DNA from: a virus
IMG/VR virus record: IMGVR_UViG_3300042569_000235
Coordinates: 1 to 45,822 of that record
Direction: 5' to 3' (one strand)
DNA: 45,822 bases
Part shown: positions 28,124 through 35,124 of the stretch, piece after piece
Layout: every line of letters begins with the position of its first letter
Numbering within the stretch: the stretch's first letter is position 1
Position numbers and translations under genes: made by a program
Notes under the pieces: model-generated
Databases searched by the model: none
Told to the model about the DNA's origin: nothing
Seen by the model: only the letters and a program-made list of their open reading frames with translations

Positions 28124-30162
28124 TATGAAAACAATTTATTTCGTTTATATTTATTTTTTGATTGTCCAAACATGTTGTTTCTAGAGTCAGTGAAGAGTAT
28201 GTTTCCTCTCTTCTTCTTAAACATAGAAGCAACTCGTTCATCACCTGTTCCACCTATCTTACCCATTATTGGGTCCATCTTTAAAGCTTGTGCTATGGCT
28301 AACTCTGCAGCTATGATTCTATCAAAGTTACCTGAATCATTATATTGAATAATCTCTTCAAGCAATACAGGATCAAATATCTTACTCACACCTAACACTT
28401 CTCTAATCACTTCTCCTGCATCATTCTTTTCTACAAAGATTGGAGCTTCCATATACTTCTTTAAACAAGTGTGAAGATAGTCAATTATCTTCTGACTTGA
28501 ACGATGAATACCATAATCTCTTTTAACTGTAGTGTTAGGAACAATTTCCTTAAGCCACTCAGGTTGTCTTTCTAAAAAGTGAGCATCTCCTTTAGCTTTC
28601 ATATATTCAATAAAGGATATATCATCATTCTCACAAAGAGCTCTAGCGTTATAATACTTTATAAGAAGTCTAGCTTGTTCTTCCCAAGTTTCTTTCTTAT
28701 CAGGTCTTGCACAATACGAAGCTACGAACATATCTTGATACTTCTCACCACTAATTTCATGCATCCTTTTATATATGTATACAGATCCAAGCGAAGTTGA
28801 ATATGCAGACTTACCTTGTCTATATGGATCGACTCCTGCTACATACAATCCATAAGGTGGATTATCTATAGGGAATTCATATATAACAACAGGTGCTTCT
28901 TTTAAATCTGAGTTCTTTAGAGGGAAGTTAGATATAGGTAGTTTATCTGTAAACTCATGAGCTATCTTCTCTCCATCATTAAACAATATAACAGGAGTTC
29001 CTGTTCTTTCTTGTTGTAACAGTCTAGTCTTCTGTCTCTTAGCACTCTCAATGTCAAATATATTTGTGTCCTCGTTCAAGAAGATATCATCTACTTCTTG
29101 AGGATAATACATCTTTTCTTTTAAATAGGCTATACGATCACCAGCTTTCTTAAGTCTTTCTAGGTTTTTGTTAGTAATTTCTGTAGCCTTATCTTCATTA
29201 CTTACAAGCATTTTAACATTATGTAAGTCTGAACTAGTTGGCTCGTTTAAATATTCTCCTAGTGTAGAATCCTCCTTTGCCTCCATTCTATATTTATGGG
29301 AGATAAACAAACCATGTATACGTTTGTCATCTTTAGCATTATTATATGTAAGGAAATTAAAGTTGTCTACGTCAAACATTAAACTTTTGGCATCCATGAA
29401 TTTCTTCATGTCCCCACCTGTACCAGTAAGAATGGGACTACATCCCCAGCCATAGGGTGTAGTGAAACCTGGAATAGCAGCTTGTAAGCCTCTAAGAAAA
29501 TTCCCTTTACCAATCTCATCTATAATTAATTTACGTGGTTTTGTACCTGCAATTGCCTCTTCATTATTACCTTCATCAAGGTTACGTATTAGAATGGAAG
29601 AGAATGGGATACGTTCACCAGACTTGGTCTTTATACCTAGAGTCACTTGGTTCTTCCAGTTATCCTCAATTCTCTGCCACCTCCAATACTCAGGAATGAA
29701 ATTCAATCCTTTGTCAATCTTATCAGTAATCAGTTTTATATCTGGGGCATTTAAGCCTGCTATGATATTCTGACTGTTTTCATCAAAGGTCGCACCCCAT
29801 GCAATATAGGATGCTTCAAGAACAGACTTGGCAAAACGTCTAATACCTAGAATGACTAAGCCCCTCTTTTCTTGTTGAGCTCTGTCAATTTCGTTCGTCA
29901 CAAGCCATTCATTATCTCTCAATAGGGGATTGGCATATTTCTGTGCAATCCTCCCATAACTATCTATTATATCTACTTCTGTATGCCATATATTAAGGTG
30001 CCAGTAAAGGAAGGGGTTAATATATGTACCTCCCATCATAGCTCCATTTAAGCATAGCTCTCTGTGGAAGTCAAAGAATGGCTTACATTCCTGAGACTCT
30101 TTATCAGGAATACGCTTCTGATTTATAAACCAGTCTTTGTAGTCTATACTTTGTAGTTCCAT
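28123..30162 (-). CDS. terL: Terminase large subunit
   Basis: The 679-residue packaging motor has an N-terminal ATPase and a C-terminal RNase H-like nuclease. The Walker A variant is GIRRFAKS (106-113). Walker B is KLIIDEIGK with D215 and E216. The coupling motif is PILTGTGGD near 243-251. The nuclease begins at YVAGVDPYRQGKSAYST around 430, with its first acidic residue in GVDP. Its start overlaps the stop of the 110-residue gene before it, and the portal follows with a one-base overlap, so the packaging proteins are made from one message. Confidence 0.95.
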   Translation of the reverse strand: MELQSIDYKDWFINQKRIPDKESQECKPFFDFHRELCLNGAMMGGTYINPFLYWHLNIWHTEVDIIDSYGRIAQKYANPLLRDNEWLVTNEIDRAQQEKRGLVILGIRRFAKSVLEASYIAWGATFDENSQNIIAGLNAPDIKLITDKIDKGLNFIPEYWRWQRIEDNWKNQVTLGIKTKSGERIPFSSILIRNLDEGNNEEAIAGTKPRKLIIDEIGKGNFLRGLQAAIPGFTTPYGWGCSPILTGTGGDMKKFMDAKSLMFDVDNFNFLTYNNAKDDKRIHGLFISHKYRMEAKEDSTLGEYLNEPTSSDLHNVKMLVSNEDKATEITNKNLERLKKAGDRIAYLKEKMYYPQEVDDIFLNEDTNIFDIESAKRQKTRLLQQERTGTPVILFNDGEKIAHEFTDKLPISNFPLKNSDLKEAPVVIYEFPIDNPPYGLYVAGVDPYRQGKSAYSTSLGSVYIYKRMHEISGEKYQDMFVASYCARPDKKETWEEQARLLIKYYNARALCENDDISFIEYMKAKGDAHFLERQPEWLKEIVPNTTVKRDYGIHRSSQKIIDYLHTCLKKYMEAPIFVEKNDAGEVIREVLGVSKIFDPVLLEEIIQYNDSGNFDRIIAAELAIAQALKMDPIMGKIGGTGDERVASMFKKKRGNILFTDSRNNMFGQSKNKYKRNKLFS

Positions 30163-30494
30163 TATTTTCTATTTGCTAAGAACTCAGCAGCAGCTCCTGA
30201 CAACTCACCTTTACCTCTCACTTCCACCTTAGCTTCTTCCATGTTTCTTAGCTTATCTACCACCTCTATCAATGCTAGATAGTTTTTCATTGTCTCTTGG
30301 ACAAATTTACCTTGAGCTTCAATAGATGCTATCACCATAGGTAATAGTCCTCCTTTTGCTGTAGGTTTCCACTCAATCCTATCTTTCAATTCATGTAGTG
30401 GGTTAGCATTTACATAAGCTTTCCATGAAACGAGTTGTGACTCAGCCCATTCAAGCTCTGTATTTACATATGTAGTTTTCTTAATAGTTGCCAT
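30162..30494 (-). CDS. Candidate small terminase subunit
   Basis: The ATG at 30494 gives 110 residues and is preceded by an A+G-rich AAGGAGGAGGAAGAAG, so it is preferred to a TTG ten codons earlier. The protein is helical (TELEWAESQLVSWKAYVN, IEAQGKFVQETMKNYLALIEVVDKL) and ends with a basic GKGELSGAAAEFLANRK. It lies directly before the large terminase with overlapping stop and start, the classic place for the DNA-recognition subunit. No helix-turn-helix is plain, so the role is inferred from position. Confidence 0.55.
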   Translation of the reverse strand: MATIKKTTYVNTELEWAESQLVSWKAYVNANPLHELKDRIEWKPTAKGGLLPMVIASIEAQGKFVQETMKNYLALIEVVDKLRNMEEAKVEVRGKGELSGAAAEFLANRK

Positions 30495-30765
30495 CTTCTT
30501 CCTCCTCCTTAAGGATATTATCAAGGTCCATGCCCTCTTTAATTATTTTTTCAAGTTCAGAGTCATCTGTGTGTGGGACATCCATCTCAATCTCGCTCTT
30601 ATATTTGCTTAGAGCAAATGCAAGTTCTTTATCTGTTATGCCCCAAATATCACCATAATCTGCAAGAGCTGTAGCTAGATGTCTTCCAATGTTATATGTT
30701 GGAAAATCACTATGTAGTTCTTGTAGTATATTAATGACTTCTGTATAGTGAGTCTTTTTACTCAT
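30481..30765 (-). CDS. Small acidic protein upstream of terminase, unknown
   Basis: The protein has 94 residues: a helical N-terminus (YTEVINILQELHSDFPTYNIGRHLATAL), WGITDKELAFALSKY, and a strongly acidic tail (LKEEEEDGNY). The tail codons double as the purine-rich translation signal of the next gene, which it overlaps by 14 bases. It may act with the packaging proteins, and it too could be a small-terminase part. Confidence 0.6.
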   Translation of the reverse strand: MSKKTHYTEVINILQELHSDFPTYNIGRHLATALADYGDIWGITDKELAFALSKYKSEIEMDVPHTDDSELEKIIKEGMDLDNILKEEEEDGNY

Positions 30766-30770
30766 TAGTT

Positions 30771-31025
30771 TTATATTAATTCATTTAAATCATCATCTGT
30801 TAGCTTTGAAGATGTAATCTCTAAGTCAACACCTATTTCTCCAAAGTTTTCTTTTCCATGTTCTGTCATATAGTCTTTTGTAAAAGCTATACCCATTCTA
30901 TCAAACTCAACCCCAGGAACTCCCACTATATCAACATAGTCTATACCTTTATTATATAAGTCAACAAGCGTATCAATTAGCCTGTCCAGTGGAATCCTCT
31001 CTATTTTCACTTCCCTGTTTTTCAT
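30771..31025 (-). CDS. Small protein, unknown
   Basis: This 84-residue protein contains ERIPLDRLIDTLVDLYNKGIDYVDIVGV and DRMGIAFTKDYM. It is acidic at the C-terminus. It overlaps the preceding cysteine-rich gene by 53 bases, so both ends of this pair are constrained at once. No function is recognised. Confidence 0.6.
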   Translation of the reverse strand: MKNREVKIERIPLDRLIDTLVDLYNKGIDYVDIVGVPGVEFDRMGIAFTKDYMTEHGKENFGEIGVDLEITSSKLTDDDLNELI

Positions 31026-31320
31026 ATATTGTTTGTATTAATTGATCTTCATCTTCCTTAGATTCCATTTCTGGTCCCCATTTGTCTATAGGACAGCTAC
31101 AAGATAAACACTTAGTTTTGGCTGATAGGACACATCCACAATGAGTGCAATGCTTATCAAATCTACGAGGCTTCTTAGGTTTGTTCTCAGAACACCATTC
31201 GCATTGATCACAAATGGCCATACGTTCCTGGCTCACTTGTCTAATTTGTTCTTTTATTTCATCAGCTGGAAAGAGGTTGTTCTTCCACCCCTCGTATATC
31301 TGAGAGAAGTTGATCTTCAT
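30973..31320 (-). CDS. Zinc-ribbon protein
   Basis: The protein has 115 residues. Cysteines form paired knuckles: CDQCEWC near 37-43, HCTHCGC near 57-62, and KCLSCSCP near 69-76, as in small zinc-binding adaptors. It opens with INFSQIYEGWKNNLFP, likely an interaction segment. It overlaps genes on both sides by more than 50 bases. Nucleic-acid or protein binding is plausible. Confidence 0.7.
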   Translation of the reverse strand: MKINFSQIYEGWKNNLFPADEIKEQIRQVSQERMAICDQCEWCSENKPKKPRRFDKHCTHCGCVLSAKTKCLSCSCPIDKWGPEMESKEDEDQLIQTIYEKQGSENREDSTGQAN

Positions 31321-31663
31321 ATATAGTTTTTGTTGTTAGCAAATTGATCAGAGCTTCTGTTTTCTCTAGTGTCACCTTAGATGAACGTTTCTTTTGTTCA
31401 GATGTAGTTTCATCTATTATTATCCTTTCCATTGCCTGCTTCTTAGCATTCAACTGTCCTAGTCGTTTTATAGCCTTCTTCTCATTGAAATAGAACTTAC
31501 CAAAGCCAGATATCTCTAGACTATTGTTAAGATCCATTGCCTCATTGGCAGACTGAAACTGATGGTTCACCACAGCCTCAATCATCTTTTCACTCATCAT
31601 CATCTTAACTGCAAGGGTCCTAACTAGGAAGTCTTTGACAGACATGCTTATAGGCTTATCCAT
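31262..31663 (-). CDS. Second IHF/HU-like protein
   Basis: The protein has 133 residues. It has two helices (MSVKDFLVRTLAVKMMMSEKMIEAVVNHQF), then the HU/IHF turn LEISGFGKFYFNEKKAIKR at about 49-67, and a charged helical C-terminus rather than a full arm and DNA-binding saddle. It overlaps the preceding gene by eight bases. This is a different protein from the 158-residue one in the tail block, with an early-gene setting, so a nucleoid or regulatory role is more likely here. Confidence 0.65.
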   Translation of the reverse strand: MDKPISMSVKDFLVRTLAVKMMMSEKMIEAVVNHQFQSANEAMDLNNSLEISGFGKFYFNEKKAIKRLGQLNAKKQAMERIIIDETTSEQKKRSSKVTLEKTEALINLLTTKTIYEDQLLSDIRGVEEQPLSS

Positions 31664-32015
31664 GTATTAGACTTATTTGTAATACAATATCCTTGTCGAA
31701 GTTGAGCAGAATAAGAGGATTGACCTTTACCTTTGTCCCATCCTTTACAAACACACCCATCTTCTTTAGCTTACTAATAATGTTATTGATTGCAGGAGAC
31801 GTACTGTCGTATTTCTCACAAAACTCCTTACGTATGTTAGCATAGGATATATTACCCTTCATAGCAGCAAACGCAATAAGCTGTATTTCCCTGTTTGTCA
31901 ACTTAAGGTCGTTGACAGAGGACAAGATCCTATAATACTTCTCAGCCAGGACGTAACTGTCCTCCACTGATTTTTTCAGTCGTTGTACAATGGGAGATTT
32001 AGGTTTGGTTTCCAT
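31656..32015 (-). CDS. Winged-helix-like regulator candidate
   Basis: The ATG at 32015 gives 119 residues; an upstream TTG would add five. The centre reads LTNREIQLIAFAAMKGNISYANIRKEFCEKY, STSPAINNIISKLKKMGVFVKDGTKVKVNP, which has the helix-helix-recognition helix-wing order of MarR/LuxR-like winged helices. Lying near the leftward promoter, it may set early-late timing. The possible partner sites are the inverted repeats at 32716-32823. Confidence 0.55.
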   Translation of the reverse strand: METKPKSPIVQRLKKSVEDSYVLAEKYYRILSSVNDLKLTNREIQLIAFAAMKGNISYANIRKEFCEKYDSTSPAINNIISKLKKMGVFVKDGTKVKVNPLILLNFDKDIVLQISLIHG

Positions 32016-32093
32016 AATTAGTTGATACAAAGGTATGTATATCTTACCTATCTACAAATAACAATTTTAGTTATTATAAAACTTAATGCTATA

Positions 32094-32339
32094 TTATGCA
32101 TCAAATCTCCTAAACAGGAAAATAACACTGAATAACAACAGTCCTATCCTAAGCTCTTGTTCTAATCCTCCATCATCTAGCTTGTAGTTTCTATTAGACA
32201 CCCCTAGTTCAAAACTATTGTAGTCTTTAGGGAGAAACTCTATACCTATCTCGTATTCATCAAAGTGGTAAAACCCCCATACAATCACTGCCATACTCAA
32301 AACTGTCACCATCACCAACAACACATTTACTACTACCAT
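32094..32339 (-). CDS. Small two-segment membrane protein
   Basis: This 81-residue protein has a hydrophobic N-terminus (VVNVLLVMVTVLSMAVIVWGFYHF), an acidic loop and a second hydrophobic stretch (RIGLLLFSVIFLF). It is the first leftward gene after the control region. Function is unknown; superinfection exclusion or host takeover is possible. Confidence 0.55.
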   Translation of the reverse strand: MVVVNVLLVMVTVLSMAVIVWGFYHFDEYEIGIEFLPKDYNSFELGVSNRNYKLDDGGLEQELRIGLLLFSVIFLFRRFDA

Positions 32340-32388
32340 ATATCTAAGCTTTATTTAAGAGAGGAGCATACAACCCACCCTCCACCCT

Positions 32389-32421
32389 CAAAGGTAGTGT
32401 GAAAATATATTACCCACCAAA
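32389..32421 (-). promoter_or_regulatory. Leftward promoter for the packaging/early block
   Basis: On the minus strand, TTTG (32421-32418) and a full TACCTTTG (32396-32389) are separated by 21 bases, a complete match to the Bacteroidota -7 element and -33 box. The leader to the ATG at 32339 is about 45 bases. Confidence 0.6.
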
Positions 32422-32436
32422 TTTATTTTTTCCTAT

Positions 32437-32469
32437 TATCAAAACTTGCAGGATTTTCTAGTTTTGATA
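32437..32469. promoter_or_regulatory. Ten-base inverted repeat, operator-like
   Basis: TATCAAAACT and AGTTTTGATA flank 13 bases. It lies 16 bases upstream of the -33 box of the leftward promoter and has no T tail on either strand, so a protein-binding site is more likely than a terminator. Confidence 0.45.
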
Positions 32470-32568
32470 CAACAGGATATTATAATATTGGTCCATTTTG
32501 TTGGGAGCAACAATATGCTATAACATATAATATGTAAGATGATTCCATCATTATATGTAAAGACATAT

Positions 32569-32629
32569 CATAATGTGTCATAAAAGCAACATTGTTAAGC
32601 TGAGCATGTCCCTTATAAGACACATTATG
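32569..32629. repeat. Inverted pair of CATAATGTGTC
   Basis: CATAATGTGTC at 32569-32579 and its exact reverse complement GACACATTATG at 32619-32629 are 39 bases apart. The GACACATTAT word recurs upstream of rightward genes. Confidence 0.5.
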
Positions 32630-32715
32630 TAAAGCTATAGATTGACTTTTGGCAGAATATAATCAAGCTATAACTTGCCAAATCAGGAAGTGAAACACAG
32701 CCAACCCTGGAAGTC

Positions 32716-32840
32716 TTTGTTACCTATATATATAAATCTGTAACAAATACCTATATAAATATGTCACAAATATTTGAAAAACTGTGACACAATGTGCATG
32801 AAGAATTTGGAAAAATTCATGCAAACGTTCCTTGTGGAAC
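32716..32840. promoter_or_regulatory. Tandem set of four inverted repeats
   Basis: TTTGTTAC/GTAACAAA spans 32716-32747 with 16 bases between arms. TGTCACA/TGTGACA spans 32762-32789 with 14 between. TGCATGAA/TTCATGCA spans 32795-32823 with 13 between. A tight hairpin GTTCC-ttgt-GGAAC follows at 32827-32840. The first two share a GTnACA core. Their regular length and order suit dimeric repressor or initiator sites. Confidence 0.5.
32721..32771 (+). repeat. Imperfect direct repeat, iteron-like
   Basis: Two units begin TACCTATATA and end TGTnACAAAT: 32721-32748 and 32748-32771, the second four bases shorter. Together with the overlapping inverted repeats they may bind a regulator or replication initiator. 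Confidence 0.45.
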
Positions 32841-32868
32841 TATCCCCTGCTTAGGCCCAAAATTTTAT

Positions 32869-32967
32869 ATAGCCCCCTACCCCTTTTGTGTCCATGGGGG
32901 AGGAGGGTAACCCAGATTGCACCCCCGTGCACAAAACAGGGGGTTGACATATCCCCCCTATGGCTCA
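32869..32967. other. G/C-tract island
   Basis: In otherwise AT-rich DNA there are runs CCCCCTACCCC, GGGGGAGGAGGG, CACCCCCGTG, CAGGGGG and CCCCCC. AGGGGG and CCCCCT (about 32938-32960) can pair around TTGACATATC, so a TTGACA word sits in the loop. It directly precedes the 141-residue gene. Confidence 0.5.
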
Positions 32968-32982
32968 CAATTAACAAACCTA

Positions 32983-32999
32983 TAGTGGAGACACCACTA
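32983..32999 (+). promoter_or_regulatory. Leader hairpin of the 141-residue gene
   Basis: TAGTGG-agaca-CCACTA is a perfect six-pair hairpin ending 19 bases before the ATG. It probably lies in the 5' leader and could protect the message or adjust translation. Confidence 0.5.
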
Positions 33000-33018
33000 C
33001 AAAACTGTAAAATTCGTT

Positions 33019-33444
33019 ATGGTAATCAATTCAGGCAACTTCTCACCAAATGGTAACTTCAATGGTTACAACACTAAAGGCGAAAGAATCCACATCTACA
33101 AGCGTCAGATGGATGCATTGGGCATTAAGAAAGATGAAGAATTTAAGCAATTCTTCGCTATAGTTGCAAAGAAGACTTATGGTGCAAGACCAAAGCTTGA
33201 CCCTACAACCAAGCAACCAATGGTTGATGCAGACAACAATCCAATCTACATTCCTTATGCAGATGGAAAGTTCACAATGACTCGTGATACTGCAACTGCA
33301 GTGTTCAAGACCAAGAAAGAGTACATTGACGCTCACGTGATAGACGCTACATTAGATGCAGAAGTTGCACAGGCTATCAAGAAAGAGTACACTGCTGTGG
33401 GCATCACAAGCGAAGCAGAGCTTGAAGAGTTGGCAGGGGCTTAA
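33019..33444 (+). CDS. Lone, probably highly expressed 141-residue protein, unknown
   Basis: The N-terminus is asparagine- and glycine-rich (NSGNFSPNGNFNGYN), followed by GERIHIYKRQMDALGIKKDEEF and a charged C-terminal helix ending EAELEELAGA. Codon use is smoother and richer in G/C than in nearby small genes, like the capsid gene. It stands alone, with a structured leader and a strong terminator. No family is recognised. A DNA-binding or host-takeover protein needed early in quantity would fit; the acidic tail is not a typical SSB tail. Confidence 0.75.
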   Translation: MVINSGNFSPNGNFNGYNTKGERIHIYKRQMDALGIKKDEEFKQFFAIVAKKTYGARPKLDPTTKQPMVDADNNPIYIPYADGKFTMTRDTATAVFKTKKEYIDAHVIDATLDAEVAQAIKKEYTAVGITSEAELEELAGA

Positions 33445-33454
33445 TCTCACACTT

Positions 33455-33490
33455 AACAAGGGCTTGGAACATCATCCAAGCTCTTGTTTT
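33455..33490 (+). terminator. Strong rho-independent terminator
   Basis: AACAAGGGCTTGG and CCAAGCTCTTGTT form 13 pairs (one G-U) around an eight-base loop, running into TTTT. It begins 11 bases after the stop of the 141-residue gene. Confidence 0.9.
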
Positions 33491-33586
33491 CCCTTATTCG
33501 TATATAAGGGTGGGTGTTAGCAACACATCTGGGTGGGAATAATTATATAACTCACTGATTCTCAATATTTTATATGAGAATGTGAG
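33491..33586 (+). other. Further hairpins after the terminator
   Basis: Three more stems follow closely: CCCTTAT/ATAAGGG (33491-33510), GTGTT/AACAC (33514-33526), and a long hairpin 33551-33586 in which CTCAC, ATTCTC and ATAT pair with ATAT, GAGAAT and GTGAG with only two small bulges. The last two are not followed by T tracts. Confidence 0.6.
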
Positions 33587-33622
33587 AGATGGTGTGTACT
33601 CTTTACCCACTTATTGACACAT

Positions 33623-33653
33623 TTTGACACATTATTAATTCACGCTATACAAT
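33623..33653 (+). promoter_or_regulatory. Rightward promoter candidate
   Basis: TTTTGACA (-33/-35 type) is followed after 19 bases from TTTG, or 16 from TTGACA, by TATACAAT (33646-33653). A second TTGACA lies ten bases earlier. It lies 31 bases before the next start and after the terminator series. Confidence 0.5.
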
Positions 33654-33683
33654 ACAATATATATAGCATTAAATAACATTTAT

Positions 33684-33818
33684 ATGTACAATACGATATT
33701 CTTTATGAAAGATGGATCTATTAACACTAGGGTGTTTGATAGTTATCCTACTGATAAGATGATTAAGGCTTCTGGTCTTGATTGGGATGATATTATTGAC
33801 TATGAGACACATTATTAA
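33684..33818 (+). CDS. Tiny protein (44 residues), unknown
   Basis: The frame runs from an ATG at 33684 to TAA at 33818, encoding MYNTIFFMKDGSINTRVFDS and ending DWDDIIDYETHY. It has an acidic C-terminus. The start lies in the same AT-rich ATTTATATG setting as the next small gene, which supports translation. Confidence 0.5.
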   Translation: MYNTIFFMKDGSINTRVFDSYPTDKMIKASGLDWDDIIDYETHY

Positions 33819-33837
33819 TTAATTAAATCATATTTAT

Positions 33838-33990
33838 ATGACAACAGAACAAAAGATTGTATATCTATTAGATAATGGATATGTACAAGGAGAACACAAG
33901 GATTTGGGTAAGATATTTACATCATACAATGGATATATAAGATTTACCATTGGAGATATTACACATAGATGGAATAGTCTTATGTTTTAA
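33838..33990 (+). CDS. Tiny protein (50 residues), unknown
   Basis: The frame from the ATG at 33838 to TAA encodes MTTEQKIVYLLDNGYVQGEH and ends HRWNSLMF. Its opening (KIVYLLDNGYV) resembles the start of the 172-residue protein at 34379 (KIQILLDNGFI), so the two may share a small N-terminal module. Confidence 0.55.
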   Translation: MTTEQKIVYLLDNGYVQGEHKDLGKIFTSYNGYIRFTIGDITHRWNSLMF

Positions 33991-34378
33991 TGTACCATTT
34001 CTATTTCCCAAGGATAGACAGATGTAGTAATACTAAGAGTTAAATGCTCTTATAGGGTTTTGTTATTAAGCATACAGGTATTATACATTTGAGTACAGAG
34101 GGATTGAATGGTAGCCAATGTTATTTAACTATTATATCATACGTACAACCTAATACAGATATAATAGAGCATTGGTGATTTAGGTTGTTATATCCAAATA
34201 GCCAATTATAAGCCAACATAAAGCTGTTGGGAACAGACAGTCTGATCAACTAGAGTTTAGTGCACAGATTGTGAGGATATAACATTTTTATTTGTTGCAT
34301 ATGAATACATTAGAATATATAAGCTGAGGCAACATTAGGCTATATATTCGTTTTACACACATATTAAATAAAAAACAC
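33991..34378 (+). other. 388-base non-coding stretch with RNA-like structure
   Basis: No frame longer than a few codons is convincing. The part 34145-34284 holds several paired segments (separate entry). At 34291-34323 a TTTG followed by TATATAAG is a weak promoter candidate for the 172-residue gene. Confidence 0.6.
34145..34284 (+). ncRNA. Putative structured RNA
   Basis: ACAACCTAA (34145-34153) pairs with TTAGGTTGT (34180-34188). TGTTATATCC (34186-34195) pairs with GGATATAACA (34275-34284). The two long stems share three bases, so they compete or abut. Inside the second is a hairpin CCAACA-taaagc-TGTTGG (34213-34230) and the small palindrome CAGACAGTCTG (34234-34244). No known RNA family is recognised. 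No tRNA anticodon arm is apparent. Confidence 0.4.
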
Positions 34379-34897
34379 ATGAAGAAGATTCAAATTCTAT
34401 TAGACAATGGGTTTATTACATTACAAGATGTATTTGACTATGTTGATTCAGGAGCTTATCTTAATTCAGGAGCACCTGAAGACGATGCTGATCAAATGGC
34501 TAGAGATGATTATAATGATAAAGATCAAATGGAATGGTCTGATGATGATTACAATCAAATGGCTGCTGAAAATGAGGCTGCAGAACAATTAGCTCATGAG
34601 CTTAATCGTACAGATTATATTGACGCTCATCCAGAGTATGTTGTTGCTTCCACCAGTTATAAACTAGCAGAAACAATGGTATTTCCTTCTAATGCAGAAG
34701 GAGAAATCACTGATCTTGATGATCTTGCCTGTTTAGCATTAAGATATGGCTCTGATAATTGGGAAGATCCTATAGCTGCTGTTATTCAATTAAACACTGA
34801 TGAGTATAAATATATACATGTCAAGACGCTTAATGGTGGTAATAACATACACAATCTATTTAAAAGAATAAACACATTAGAAACAACTGTAATATAA
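34379..34897 (+). CDS. Acidic protein of the small-gene block, unknown
   Basis: The protein has 172 residues. After a short N-terminus (KKIQILLDNGFITLQDVFDYV) come about 60 highly acidic residues with glutamine and methionine (DDYNDKDQMEWSDDDYNQMA), resembling a DNA mimic in charge. The C-terminal half is mixed and basic at the end (LFKRINTLE). Acidic early phage proteins often inhibit DNA-binding host enzymes; that is only a possibility here. Confidence 0.6.
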   Translation: MKKIQILLDNGFITLQDVFDYVDSGAYLNSGAPEDDADQMARDDYNDKDQMEWSDDDYNQMAAENEAAEQLAHELNRTDYIDAHPEYVVASTSYKLAETMVFPSNAEGEITDLDDLACLALRYGSDNWEDPIAAVIQLNTDEYKYIHVKTLNGGNNIHNLFKRINTLETTVI

Positions 34898-34902
34898 TAC
34901 AT

Positions 34903-35106
34903 ATGAAAGCAATAATAATATTAGATCCTATAACATTAGAAGAAGAACTTGTACTTACTAATGATGTTCAGTATATAGATAACCATGTTAGATATGACGT
35001 AGAACACGATGACTATGCTCCTTATAGGTTTGTTCCAAAGGAGTCAGTTGTATTAGTTAAGCATGTTTCTATGTTACAGCTGACTGATGCTATTAAAGCA
35101 TTATAA
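34903..35106 (+). CDS. Small protein, unknown
   Basis: This 67-residue protein is six bases after the previous gene. It is beta-rich (KAIIILDPITLEEELVLTND, APYRFVPKESVVLVKHV) with no recognised domain, and may be a small partner of the acidic protein. Confidence 0.55.
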   Translation: MKAIIILDPITLEEELVLTNDVQYIDNHVRYDVEHDDYAPYRFVPKESVVLVKHVSMLQLTDAIKAL

Positions 35107-35124
35107 TATATATCTCTGTTATTA

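Larger units (their letters stand above)
32340..33018. promoter_or_regulatory. Divergent intergenic control region, no gene
   Basis: These 679 bases separate leftward from rightward transcription. They hold, from left to right: a leftward promoter (32389-32421), a ten-base inverted repeat (32437-32469), nested hairpins (32485-32516), the inverted pair CATAATGTGTC and GACACATTATG (32569-32629), a direct repeat (32721-32771), a tandem set of inverted repeats (32716-32840), a G/C-tract island (32869-32967) and a leader hairpin (32983-32999). The short frame at 32832-33056 crosses the G/C tracts and is not credible. The region could also hold a replication origin. Confidence 0.7.

Noticed and set aside
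32832-33056. 74-codon rightward frame
   Set aside because: It crosses the G/C tracts and leader hairpin and overlaps a well-supported gene in another frame; its composition is erratic.
34186-34284. tRNA or hammerhead ribozyme
   Set aside because: There is no cloverleaf with an anticodon arm, and the CTGATGA...GAAA core of hammerheads is absent (only CTGATCA occurs).
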